Positions 53,884-62,273 of a stretch of DNA of 64,000 nt are shown here, piece by piece. A program made the translations under genes and the position numbers. Positions within the stretch are counted from its first letter, which is position 1. Each line of letters opens with the position of its first letter. Below the pieces are notes generated by a model. That model had not been told where the DNA came from. It searched no databases and was given only the letters and a program-made list of their open reading frames with translations. The DNA is taken from assembly GCA_900316835.1 (NCBI GenBank), contig ONEL01000017.1, forward strand, positions 1-64,000, read 5' to 3'. The DNA is from an uncultured Prevotellaceae bacterium (GTDB lineage: Bacteria > Bacteroidota > Bacteroidia > Bacteroidales > Muribaculaceae).

Positions 53884-54330
53884 ATGGATTCTCAGCAACA
53901 TCTCACCCACATTCTCGAGCATCGAGACATTAAGCCCACAGCCATGCGCCTGCTGGTGTTACGCGCTATGCTTGAGAGCGACGAGGCCTTCTCGTTGCTC
54001 AGCCTTGAGCAACGTCTCGACACGGTCGACAAGTCCACCATCTATCGCTGCATCACTCTGTTCCTTACCCACCATCTCATACATGCCATCGACGATGGAA
54101 CAGGAACTATAAAATATGCCGTGTGCGACAGCAGTTGCCACTGTGGTGAGGAAGGCGAGCATCTCGACGACCTGCACGCCCATTTCTACTGTGAGCGTTG
54201 CCACCACACTTATTGCCTGAGTCGCATCCATGTTCCGGTGGTATCGCTTCCTGGCAACTTTCAGGTTCATAGTATCAACTATGTGCTCAAAGGTATTTGC
54301 TCTCACTGCACCAGCAAGGACAACCAATGA
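53884..54330 (+). CDS. Fur-family transcriptional regulator, 148 aa
   Basis: A winged helix (about 15-70; KPTAMRLLVLRAMLESDEAFS, STIYRCITLFLTHHLI) and a metal-binding dimerisation domain with CHCGEEGEH, HAHFYCERCHHTYC and the C-terminal ICSHC pair. The two CxxC pairs form the structural zinc site. It may be closest to Zur or PerR-like Bacteroidota regulators; the metal sensed cannot be decided. I start at the ATG at 53884 rather than the GTG just before. It may regulate the adjacent Pmp3 gene. Confidence 0.88.
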   Translation: MDSQQHLTHILEHRDIKPTAMRLLVLRAMLESDEAFSLLSLEQRLDTVDKSTIYRCITLFLTHHLIHAIDDGTGTIKYAVCDSSCHCGEEGEHLDDLHAHFYCERCHHTYCLSRIHVPVVSLPGNFQVHSINYVLKGICSHCTSKDNQ

Positions 54331-54518
54331 TTGCTCTCACATCTATTAATTGCGACCATTTGTCTATAAAAAATGCTCAAACACCCCCTTTTCCACTCAC
54401 CACATGACAATGTAAATTAAACTTCTCTCACCCAAAATGGTCAAAATAACAGCGAGAAGCACTAAATAGTCTCTCGCGCGAAACCAAAGATATTGCAAAC
54501 AACAAAAAATATACTATT

Positions 54519-55991
54519 ATGAAAAAAGATTTCTCCCATTATTTCGCAAGCGTAGCCTTAGTGATAGCTATGATTGCTTTAGCAATGCCGGCGGCAGCAC
54601 AAGGACGCCGACCAGGTGGTCATGGCAGTGGCAACGCGCCACAGGCAGGTGGACGCTCAAGCGCCACAATGCAATCTCCCCGTAGCAGTAGTTCTTCAAG
54701 CCGACCAAGCGCTACCATGCAATCACCTCGCAGCAGTAGTGTCTCGTCGAGCCGTCCCAGTTCATCTCCACAAAGCTACAATCGTAGCAGTAGCTCAAGT
54801 CGCCCCAGCGCCTCTCCACAAAGCTACAATCGCAGCAACAACCAGGTGAACCGTAGCGTGAGCAATAATAATCGCCCCAGCAGTGGCAATCGTTCATGGG
54901 GTGACATCAACAATGGAAACAATCGCCCTTCGGGGGGTAGTGGAATGACAGCACGTCCTGCCACTAGCAATCGCCCTAATAGCGACTTCAAAGCTACCTA
55001 TAACACCACTAAACCAGTGAGCCAAAACATGGAACGCGGCAAAATTGTAAAACCTGCCGATAACAAGCACGGAGGCAACCATGGTGGCAATGGTGGCGGA
55101 AACTACCGTCCTGGCGACAACAACGGCGGTGGCAACCATGGCGGTAACTACCGTCCTGGCGACAACAACGGCGGCGGAAACAATCGTGGCGGAAACCATG
55201 GTGGAAACTATCGCCCTGGTGACAATCGTGGCGGAAACCATGGCGGAAACTATCGTCCAGGCGACAATCGTGGCGGAAACCATGGCGGAAACTACCGTCC
55301 TGGCGACAATCGTGGCAACCATCGCCCGGGTGGCAACTATGGTCACGGCGGTCCACAACATCGTCCACACCATGGTGGCATCAACCACGGCGGTCCACGT
55401 CCCGACTACAACCGCTATCGCTGGACTAGCAGCTTCCGTCCTCGCGTGCGTCACGACCGCTGGTACGACTACTATCGATACAACCGCTGGAGCTGGCGCG
55501 CTCCCATTGCTCCTCCCGTGCGCATGTGGCGTCCACGCGTCGTGTGGTATTACCGCCCCGTAATTCCTGTAGGCTTCCGCTACTATGCCTCAGCACCCAT
55601 CATCACTGGAGTTCTGGGTTTGGAATTTGGAACCTATCTTGATGCTTCGCTCAACTTCTTGTACTACAATGGCTACAACATTGACGGCTATCAGGACAAT
55701 GTGGTCTACCTGCGCGACGTGCAGATGATGGGCTATAGCTGGCCCGACGTAATGTTGCAGTACGACAATGGCGGTGGTATGTGCTACGCTCAGTTCACCA
55801 CCTCATCGAGCTATCAAGACAATTATCGCTTCGACAACCTTTACCACAGCCTGTGCAACACCTATGGTTCCCCCATCCGTGGTAACAATGGTGAATTCTC
55901 TTGGTACGGAGGCAACGGAACCGGCTACATCAACCTGTACTTCAACTACGACGCTGGTCGTTACTACACAGTGCTCACATTTGGAGCATAA
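54519..55991 (+). CDS. Secreted Arg/Tyr/Trp-rich protein with long low-complexity linker, 490 aa (paralogue 1)
   Basis: A signal peptide ending AMPAAAQGRRP is followed by a Ser-rich region with SRPS and QSYNRSSSS repeats (about 40-140), then a Gly/Asn/His-rich block with three perfect 14-residue repeats GGNHGGNYRPGDNR plus degenerate ones (about 185-285). The last 190 residues form a conserved domain: YRWTSSFRPR, WYDYYRYNRWSWRAPI, GVLGLEFGTYLDASLNFLYY, NVVYLRDVQMMGYSWPDVM and FSWYGGNGTGYINLYF. The same domain ends the protein at 57196-58452. Probably exported; could be a matrix or surface protein. No known family recognised. Confidence 0.8.
   Translation: MKKDFSHYFASVALVIAMIALAMPAAAQGRRPGGHGSGNAPQAGGRSSATMQSPRSSSSSSRPSATMQSPRSSSVSSSRPSSSPQSYNRSSSSSRPSASPQSYNRSNNQVNRSVSNNNRPSSGNRSWGDINNGNNRPSGGSGMTARPATSNRPNSDFKATYNTTKPVSQNMERGKIVKPADNKHGGNHGGNGGGNYRPGDNNGGGNHGGNYRPGDNNGGGNNRGGNHGGNYRPGDNRGGNHGGNYRPGDNRGGNHGGNYRPGDNRGNHRPGGNYGHGGPQHRPHHGGINHGGPRPDYNRYRWTSSFRPRVRHDRWYDYYRYNRWSWRAPIAPPVRMWRPRVVWYYRPVIPVGFRYYASAPIITGVLGLEFGTYLDASLNFLYYNGYNIDGYQDNVVYLRDVQMMGYSWPDVMLQYDNGGGMCYAQFTTSSSYQDNYRFDNLYHSLCNTYGSPIRGNNGEFSWYGGNGTGYINLYFNYDAGRYYTVLTFGA
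55188..55313 (+). repeat. Three tandem 42-nt in-frame repeats
   Basis: Units 55188-55229, 55230-55271 and 55272-55313 each encode GGNHGGNYRPGDNR. They differ only at silent positions, so the array is recent or under selection at the protein level. Confidence 0.9.
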
Positions 55992-56052
55992 CACCGCCAG
56001 CTTCATTCATCACTAGCAAAAATTCCTTTTCTATATTTGCTCTATACACAAG

Positions 56053-56097
56053 TTCAGCGTCGCCACAAGCAATCTTGAAAGCGACGCTGGCTTTTTT
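56053..56097 (+). terminator. Intrinsic terminator of paralogue 1
   Basis: Stem CAGCGTCGC / GCGACGCTG with a 17-nt loop and a T-run. Confidence 0.85.
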
Positions 56098-56255
56098 TGC
56101 GACTTTTAGAACACTAATAACTCCAAATACCACCAGTATCACCCATTTTCCAATTCACAAAAACACTATACCTTTGCAGTCGCTTTTGTGATGAGAAATC
56201 ACGCTTAGCGAGATATAATAAAATATTTAAACCCATTATTAATAATATTTAGAGT

Positions 56256-56891
56256 ATGAGAAAATTATTATTTAGCGCAGTGTTTGCGCTTTGCGTTTTG
56301 TGCGGTTACGCGCAGCAGTATGTGGATGTGGATCGCGAAGTAATTGAAATCCCCTATAACTATATCAACAATAGTAGCATAAGTTTAAAAAACAAACTTG
56401 TAAAAATATTTGGTGTTGAATACACTGTCGACATTCAAAATATAAGGCTCAGCCCTAACTGGTTTGGAGTAGAAATTATTGCCAAGAATTCCCAAGATGG
56501 CACTTGGAGCACCGAAGACTGGAGCATTGAGCAGTCATGCGTAAATGAAGACAAGACCGCCGACATCCATGGCAACACATCGAGCTGCAAAGCTAGCCTA
56601 TTTCAAAACTATGACTTTGAAGTTAACTCAATAGTTCACTTGCTCACCCCCGAAACACACAGCAACATTGAGGTGGAATATATAATTCGCGACAACAATG
56701 GAGCTAAGTTCACGCTGGTGCTTGTGTTCCCTTACAACTCTGGCACTATCACAGCCATCGACAGCGTGCTAGCAACCGAGCAGCAACCCATTGAGTACTA
56801 TGACTTGCAAGGCAACCGCCTGCTCGCCCCCACAAGCGGCATCATCATCGAGAAACAAGGTAGCCGCGTGAGCAAGAAGCTCTATCGTTAA
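56256..56891 (+). CDS. Small secreted protein with type IX-like tail, 211 aa, function unknown
   Basis: Signal peptide (MRKLLFSAVFALCVLCGYAQ), then a beta-rich domain of about 150 residues with no recognised family, then IEYYDLQGNRLLAPTSGI and KQGSRVSKKLYR, which resembles the C-terminal sorting tails of other secreted proteins in this window. Codon use is AT-richer than in the neighbouring paralogues. Lies between the two low-complexity paralogues. Confidence 0.7.
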   Translation: MRKLLFSAVFALCVLCGYAQQYVDVDREVIEIPYNYINNSSISLKNKLVKIFGVEYTVDIQNIRLSPNWFGVEIIAKNSQDGTWSTEDWSIEQSCVNEDKTADIHGNTSSCKASLFQNYDFEVNSIVHLLTPETHSNIEVEYIIRDNNGAKFTLVLVFPYNSGTITAIDSVLATEQQPIEYYDLQGNRLLAPTSGIIIEKQGSRVSKKLYR

Positions 56892-57009
56892 CATCTTGTT
56901 ATACACGATTCGTTCATAAGGTTTGGATTAAATATAGTTAACACACACACATCGCACAATACACCCACATGTGATTTTAGGTCGCATAATGGGTGTATTG
57001 TCTTTTTTG

Positions 57010-57040
57010 TTGCGCAAGTGAAGAAAAATGCTTACCTTTG
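57010..57040 (+). promoter_or_regulatory. Promoter upstream of the small ORF and paralogue 2
   Basis: TTG at 57010-57012 and TACCTTTG at 57033-57040, spacing 20 nt. The leader to ATG 57196 would be about 150 nt and includes the small ORF at 57075. Confidence 0.65.
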
Positions 57041-57074
57041 GTAGATTTTTTTAGGCAGTTGGTCTATAGAAACG

Positions 57075-57167
57075 ATGAAAACGGCAGTAATAGCAGTCAT
57101 CGGGGCAAATGCCAGTGTTAAACCTAAACCATTTATTAAGGTCAAACTAGCAAAGAAAAACATTTAA
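57075..57167 (+). CDS. Possible 30-aa leader peptide
   Basis: ATG to TAA, encoding MKTAVIAVIGANASVKPKPF then IKVKLAKKNI. It is hydrophobic then strongly basic, begins about 30 nt after the predicted transcription start and ends 28 nt before paralogue 2. It could be a regulatory leader peptide, a small membrane peptide or chance. No homologue known to me. Confidence 0.35.
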   Translation: MKTAVIAVIGANASVKPKPFIKVKLAKKNI

Positions 57168-57195
57168 ATTATTCACATTTTAAAATTAGAGCATT

Positions 57196-58452
57196 ATGAA
57201 AAGGACAGTTTACAACACAATGATTGGCTTGATGCTCGCATGCGGGCTCGCCATGACATCGACTGGAGCAATGGCACAAGGCCGTCGTCCAGCATCCAAT
57301 TCAAATGCGGCAGCAGCAGGCAACCGCAGTGTTGCCACTGCCACTCCACGAAATAATAATGCCGCAACAGTAACTAACAATGTAGCTCCCGCAAGCCGCT
57401 CGACTGCCACAACGGCACGTCAATCGGTAAGTAGTAGCCCCCAGGTGAATCGCAATAGCAGCGTGAGCAACAATGCCAGCAACCGCACAGCAACCTCCAC
57501 CAGCACTACTCGTCCCAGTGTAAACAAGGGCTCTACCAGCACCAGCACTGCGCGTCCTAGCACTAGTGGCAACAAATCAAGCTCAGTGCGTCCCTCGGCA
57601 GGCAACCGCTCGGCAAGTGGCAACAGCGTGAGCACCACTATCAACACCAGCACCAGCAACGTTCGCCCTGCCACAAACACTAACAATGGTGGCAGCAACC
57701 TTCGTCCCGGTAGCAACAACAGTGGTAGCAACAACACCGTTCGCCATGGCTCAACTGGTAACAATGGTAGTAATAGAGGACACGTAGCAGTTCCTAGCCG
57801 TCGCCCAAGCGACAACCGCCCCAAGGTGGCTGGCACAGTGATGACAGGCGCTAGTCCCAAGGTTGACTACAATGCTTATCGCTACACCAGCAGCTGGCGT
57901 CCTCGCTACGATGGCGACCGCTTCTTCAACAACTATCGTTACAACAGTTGGAACTGGGCAAGTCCCATTCGTCCCTCGGTTCGCCCTTGGCGTCCCACCA
58001 CCGTTTGGGTATACCGTCCCATCGTGACAGTGAACATTAGCCGCTACTCAAGCTATCCCACCATTGGTGGCGTGCTTGGCCTCGCATGGGGAACTTCATT
58101 CGGCAACGTATTGAACTACCTCTACTACAGTGGCTACTACATCGACGGATACATGGACAACGTAGTATACCTGACCGACGTGAGCTTGCTCAACTACGAC
58201 TGGGACGACGTCATGATCCAGTTTGATGGCAACAACAGGATGGACTATGTAGAGTTTGCTTACTGGGATTCAAGCTATGATACCAGTCGCTACTACAGCC
58301 TCTACAACTACCTGTGCAGCATGTATGGCAGCCCTGTTAGCTACAATAATGCGATGTACTCCTGGTATGGAGGCGACGGCATTGGGTTCGTGAACCTGGG
58401 CTTGCAATACACCCCCGACTACAACTACACCATCCTCGCCTTTGGCGTGTGA
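57196..58452 (+). CDS. Secreted Arg/Tyr/Trp-rich protein with Ser/Thr/Asn linker, 418 aa (paralogue 2)
   Basis: Signal peptide ending GAMAQGRRP, the same cleavage context as in paralogue 1. Then about 190 residues rich in Ser, Thr, Asn and Arg with SxxRPS-type repeats and no Gly/His block. The final 190 residues match the end of paralogue 1: YRYTSSWRPR, FNNYRYNSWNWASPI, GVLGLAWGTSFGNVLNYLYY, NVVYLTDVSLLNYDWDDVM and YSWYGGDGIGFVNLGL. The folded domain is conserved while the linker is not, so the linker may only need composition and length. Own promoter and terminator. Confidence 0.8.
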   Translation: MKRTVYNTMIGLMLACGLAMTSTGAMAQGRRPASNSNAAAAGNRSVATATPRNNNAATVTNNVAPASRSTATTARQSVSSSPQVNRNSSVSNNASNRTATSTSTTRPSVNKGSTSTSTARPSTSGNKSSSVRPSAGNRSASGNSVSTTINTSTSNVRPATNTNNGGSNLRPGSNNSGSNNTVRHGSTGNNGSNRGHVAVPSRRPSDNRPKVAGTVMTGASPKVDYNAYRYTSSWRPRYDGDRFFNNYRYNSWNWASPIRPSVRPWRPTTVWVYRPIVTVNISRYSSYPTIGGVLGLAWGTSFGNVLNYLYYSGYYIDGYMDNVVYLTDVSLLNYDWDDVMIQFDGNNRMDYVEFAYWDSSYDTSRYYSLYNYLCSMYGSPVSYNNAMYSWYGGDGIGFVNLGLQYTPDYNYTILAFGV

Positions 58453-58892
58453 GATAATGGTTAACTGCTAGTAGAAAGGAAAACAAATTAGAATAATCAC
58501 TTCCAAGCGCTATCAAGAGTTAAAGCCTCTTGATAGCGTTTTTCTTTTTTAGCTGAAAATTAGGGTGCGTTTTTTTGTGTATAGGCATAAAAAAAATTAT
58601 GCAGGTGTTTCTCAACAGCCGCATAAAGTAAACCTTAAAAATCTAATCCTATGAAAAAACTTGTTGCAAATATATGCCTCCAGAGCTAATCCTGCAAGTG
58701 TTGAATGAAAAAAAAACTTGTTTTTAACATTTTTTTAGCGACAATGTGCAAATCTATCGTCAGTTTGGGTAGAAACAGAATTTTTTTACAAGAAAATAGA
58801 AGAAAAATAACTAACTTCGTGCCCTGAACATCAATTAATTATAACTCCTACCCGTTTGGGTAGGGATAAAGGAATACATCGCTTAATAACTA
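58453..58892. other. AT-rich intergenic region before rnz
   Basis: Contains the paralogue-2 terminator (58506-58550), a 12-codon ATG frame at 58651 that I do not call a gene, and a small hairpin CCTACCC-GTTT-GGGTAGG at 58847-58864, 28 nt before the rnz start. No other feature seen. Confidence 0.5.
58506..58550 (+). terminator. Intrinsic terminator of paralogue 2
   Basis: Stem CGCTATCAAGAG / CTCTTGATAGCG with a short loop, followed by TTTTTCTTTTTT. Confidence 0.9.
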
Positions 58893-59813
58893 ATGACCGA
58901 ACTAGACTTGAACATACTGGGATGTGGCTCGGCAACATCCACACTGAGGCACCTGCCATCGAGCCAGGTGATTAATGTGCGCGGGCATCTCATGATGATT
59001 GACTGCGGTGAGGGCGCCCAGCTCGAAATGAGACGCATGAGACTCAAGTTCTCGCGGCTTAACCACATTTTCATCAGCCATCTGCATGGGGATCACTGCT
59101 TTGGACTACCCGGACTGCTGTCGACAATGGCTTTGCAAGGAAAAGGTGGCACTGTAACTGTGCACATTTTTAAAGAGGGCGCCGAGCAGTTTGGACGCCT
59201 GCTTGACTACTTTTGCCGTGAGCGCCCCTATGAACTCAAGTTTAATATTATTGATACCCACAAGGCGGTAATCTACGAGGATGACGCCATCACGGTAAGC
59301 ACTATTCCTCTCACTCACCGCTTGCCTTGTGTGGGCTTTTTATTTCGCGAGAAACCCAAGCTACGCCACATAAACCCCGTGGCGTGTCGCAACCACGATG
59401 TCCCCAAGCACTTCATGAACAGCCTGCGCCAGGGTGCCGACTTTGTGACTCCCACCGGCATCGTTATTCCCAATAAAGAACTCACCACCGAGCCCGACCC
59501 TGAAATCTCCTATGCCTACTGTAGCGACACCAAGTATTCCAAGCGGGTGATAAAAGCTGTGGAGGGGGTAGACTGGCTATATCACGAGTCGACCTATGGT
59601 GACGAGAACTTGAAAAATGCCGTCAAGCGATACCACAGCACAGCTCGACAGGCAGCCATGGTGGCACGCGAGGCTGGTGTAAAACGCCTCATCCTGGGGC
59701 ATTACAGCAATCGCTACGACGATGAGAACATCCTCCTGCGGCAGGCACAAGAAGAATTCCCCGCCACCATTCTGGGCAACGAGGGAATGAAGATTGACTT
59801 GAATAAATTGTAG
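58893..59813 (+). CDS. rnz: Ribonuclease Z, 306 aa
   Basis: Metallo-beta-lactamase fold with the zinc motif FISHLHGDHCFGLPG (His63, His65, Asp67, His68), GCGSATSTLRH near the start, and the AYCSDTKYS and HESTY blocks typical of RNase Z. It trims the 3' end of tRNA precursors. Full length for a bacterial RNase Z. No clear consensus promoter; TAACTTCG at 58812-58819 is the nearest. Confidence 0.95.
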   Translation: MTELDLNILGCGSATSTLRHLPSSQVINVRGHLMMIDCGEGAQLEMRRMRLKFSRLNHIFISHLHGDHCFGLPGLLSTMALQGKGGTVTVHIFKEGAEQFGRLLDYFCRERPYELKFNIIDTHKAVIYEDDAITVSTIPLTHRLPCVGFLFREKPKLRHINPVACRNHDVPKHFMNSLRQGADFVTPTGIVIPNKELTTEPDPEISYAYCSDTKYSKRVIKAVEGVDWLYHESTYGDENLKNAVKRYHSTARQAAMVAREAGVKRLILGHYSNRYDDENILLRQAQEEFPATILGNEGMKIDLNKL

Positions 59814-59828
59814 ATAAAGACTAATCAG

Positions 59829-60596
59829 CTACTTGAGCGATGAGCGACATAGCTCACTAATGGTAATTGCCGCGGCTATGCCCACGTTAAGGCTCTCGCT
59901 ATGAGCTCCACGGCGTGGCATGGCTGGAATGTGCAAGCGCTGTGTGACATGAGATGCCACCTTGGCACTAATGCCCTGTCCTTCATTGCCAAACACCACA
60001 AACGCTCCCTTATCGGGCAGCTCGCTCGTGTAAATATTGTCGCCATCGAGGAATGTTCCCAGCACCGGCAAGTCGTTATAATCATCGAGCAACATGTCAA
60101 GGTCGCAATAGTGAACCTTCACGCGGCTAATAGCCCCCATTGTGGCTTGCACAACCTTGTGATTATAAACGTCAACAGTCGACTTGCTGGCAAACACATT
60201 GTTTATACCATACCAGTCGGCAAGGCGCATAATGGTGCCTAGGTTGCCCGGATCCTGAATGTTATCGAGCACGAGGTTAAGACCACCGCGCACTTCGCTA
60301 GGGGTATAACCCACTTGTGGAATTTCATACACCGCCATGACATCGCTTGCGGTAGTAAATTGCGACATCTTTGCCATTTGCCCCTTGTTGGCAAAAACTA
60401 TCTTGTGGTAGTGCTCGGCGGTGCCTTGCTGCTCATACCAGGCACGCGTGGCAATGAGGTAACGGCAGTTGAAGGCATGCCACGTGTCGCGCACACATTT
60501 CCAGCCTTCGGCAACAAATAGCCCCTCCTTGTCGCGATATTTTTTCACTGCCAGAGACGACACCAGCTTTATTATTCCATTATTGATATCTTGCAT
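59829..60596 (-). CDS. TrmH/SpoU-family RNA 2'-O-methyltransferase, 255 aa
   Basis: A SPOUT methyltransferase with the three motifs LVLDNIQDPGNLGTIMRLAD, VFGNEGQGIS and LNVGIAAAITISEL that form the trefoil knot for AdoMet. An N-terminal RNA-binding domain (VKKYRDKEGLFVAEGWK) precedes it. It methylates ribose in rRNA or tRNA; the exact site is unknown. I start at MQDINNGIIKLVSSLAVK (60596) rather than 60641, which matches the family start. Downstream of the PP2C gene on the same strand. Confidence 0.88.
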   Translation of the reverse strand: MQDINNGIIKLVSSLAVKKYRDKEGLFVAEGWKCVRDTWHAFNCRYLIATRAWYEQQGTAEHYHKIVFANKGQMAKMSQFTTASDVMAVYEIPQVGYTPSEVRGGLNLVLDNIQDPGNLGTIMRLADWYGINNVFASKSTVDVYNHKVVQATMGAISRVKVHYCDLDMLLDDYNDLPVLGTFLDGDNIYTSELPDKGAFVVFGNEGQGISAKVASHVTQRLHIPAMPRRGAHSESLNVGIAAAITISELCRSSLK

Positions 60597-60647
60597 TGTA
60601 GCTGCTTGAGTTGTAACAAAATTAAAGTTTCTTGTCTTCAATTATTT

Positions 60648-62273
60648 TCAATAAGGCGCTTGAGTAACGCGACGCTTACCTGGAGGAGGTGGTACCGCCA
60701 CATTGCGATTGCTGCGAGTGGGATCGCTACTTGCGCTACTGCGGGCTGGTGGCACACTCCTTGACGCTGATGATTGAGGTTGTGAGGGTTGTGAGGGCTG
60801 TGCCTGTTGCACTGGCTGTTCTTGAGCCACTTTGGCCTCGGGTTGTGGTGGAACCGGTGGCGTGTAACCCTCGTCGTCGTCATCGTCAAATGCCGCAGGA
60901 TAAGGATCATAACGTTCAGCACGAGGCACTCTCACATTGCTACCACTAGGATAAGACACATCGGGAGTGGGGACTGAAGTTACTCGTGGTGCGGGAGGCA
61001 CTGGCACATCGGTACCAATAGCCATGGAATCGACAGGTTCCTCGGGAAGCACCGAGTCGATGGTCACATCGGGATTAATGAGCGTGTCGGGCTTTTGAGC
61101 ATTCACTACTGGTGTGCTAGGCTTGCGCAGCATGAAACAAGCAGTAATGCCTGCTGCCAGTAACACAGCTGCCAGCACTATCCAAAGGCCTTTTTTCAAG
61201 TTGCTCTTATCGCTTGCCACAGCCGCATGGGCATCCTTGCCCTTGTTTTCATCAACCACACCTTGAGCATTCTCAATGGCTGGTGGTGGGGCTAAGGTTT
61301 CCTCTTTGCGCTCGGTAGCTTCAACAGGTGTAATGGACGGAGGTGCTACTGAGTCATCACTTAGAGCCGGCACAGGAGCCTCATGAACATCTTGCTCCTC
61401 ATCGCCACTGGCATCAACAGCAAGTGGCGATGCCGCAACAATCTCAGTCGCACTTGCTTCCTTCTCGCCAATCGCTGTGGCAGGGCTAGCAAGTGGCTCA
61501 TCTCCTTCTTCTTTTTCAACAGCATCTACTTGAAGCAAGAATGCGCTACGGTTGTCGGCCCCGCCTTGAATTTTCATTTGCAAGTAGGCAAGTTTTTGAG
61601 AATTGGTTTTACTCTCATCGGCAAGTATTGCCATGAGCTGCTTGTCACTAATCTCTCCACACACACCATCGCTGCACACAATGAAATAGTCGCCAGGCTT
61701 AACATCGGCAATAAAGACGATGTCGGCCCTCACGGGGCGACCAGGTATCATGGCGCGAGTAAGAATGTTGCGTTTGGGCGACGCCTCGGCTTCGGCGCGT
61801 GTGAGACGTCCCATCAGGAAGAGATCATTAACTAGCGAATGGTCACGCGAGCGATACATCACTTGCCCCGTTGAGGGACGCAGGTGATAAATGCGGCTGT
61901 CGCCAATGTGCGCCGCTACCACTCCATTGCTCGTGAATGCAAGCATGGTGAGTGTAGTACCCATCGATTTCTCGCTATCAAATCCTGAAGCCACTGCCTC
62001 AAGGGCATGTTGAGCATTTAACACCGCTTCACTCACCTTCTCGCGAGTGAGTTGCTGGCCGGTGGCGAGATACTCATCAACCCATTTTCCCATGGCACTA
62101 GCCACAGCCGCACTAGCAACCTCACCATTGTCAAGGCCACCTAGCCCGTCGCACACTACAAACACTCGGCTACTAGCCGATAGCTGCTCAAGCTGCGGAT
62201 AAATCGCGTCTTCCTGCTTTTGTCGCTTGCCTATCTCATAGATTCCAAGCGGATTATGTAGCCTAATTCTCAT
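60648..62273 (-). CDS. PP2C-type Ser/Thr phosphatase with TM segment and proline-rich region, 541 aa
   Basis: Residues 1-255 form a PP2C domain: QKQEDAIY, VVCDGLGGLDNGEVAS, SMGTTLTML, HIGDSRIYHL and CSDGVCGEISD, with the metal-binding aspartates. A spacer rich in Ala/Glu/Pro (about 255-340) leads to one membrane helix (about 343-364; LWIVLAAVLLAAGITACFM). The last 175 residues are Pro/Ser/Gln-rich with an acidic DDDDDEGY patch and a basic end, probably outside the membrane. PP2Cs reverse Hanks-type kinase phosphorylation; no kinase gene is in the window. Confidence 0.88.
   Translation of the reverse strand: MRIRLHNPLGIYEIGKRQKQEDAIYPQLEQLSASSRVFVVCDGLGGLDNGEVASAAVASAMGKWVDEYLATGQQLTREKVSEAVLNAQHALEAVASGFDSEKSMGTTLTMLAFTSNGVVAAHIGDSRIYHLRPSTGQVMYRSRDHSLVNDLFLMGRLTRAEAEASPKRNILTRAMIPGRPVRADIVFIADVKPGDYFIVCSDGVCGEISDKQLMAILADESKTNSQKLAYLQMKIQGGADNRSAFLLQVDAVEKEEGDEPLASPATAIGEKEASATEIVAASPLAVDASGDEEQDVHEAPVPALSDDSVAPPSITPVEATERKEETLAPPPAIENAQGVVDENKGKDAHAAVASDKSNLKKGLWIVLAAVLLAAGITACFMLRKPSTPVVNAQKPDTLINPDVTIDSVLPEEPVDSMAIGTDVPVPPAPRVTSVPTPDVSYPSGSNVRVPRAERYDPYPAAFDDDDDEGYTPPVPPQPEAKVAQEQPVQQAQPSQPSQPQSSASRSVPPARSSASSDPTRSNRNVAVPPPPGKRRVTQAPY

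Larger units (their letters stand above)
56892..57195. other. Intergenic region with promoter and a possible small ORF
   Basis: Contains a hairpin around ACACATCGCA...TGCGATGTG-like sequence only weakly, a good promoter at 57010-57040 and a 30-codon ORF at 57075-57167. Otherwise nothing recognised. Confidence 0.45.

Noticed and set aside
54894-55454. 186-codon Val/Ala/Thr-rich frame antisense to the low-complexity region of paralogue 1
   Set aside because: Produced by the repetitive GGN/CAT codons of the real gene read backwards.
56032-56097. TATATTTG followed by a terminator hairpin, considered as a small RNA gene
   Set aside because: No TTG at the right distance, and the hairpin is well explained as the terminator of paralogue 1.
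58651-58689. 12-codon ATG frame (MKKLVANICLQS)
   Set aside because: Too short, with no conserved feature; could be the remnant of a signal peptide, but nothing follows to support it.
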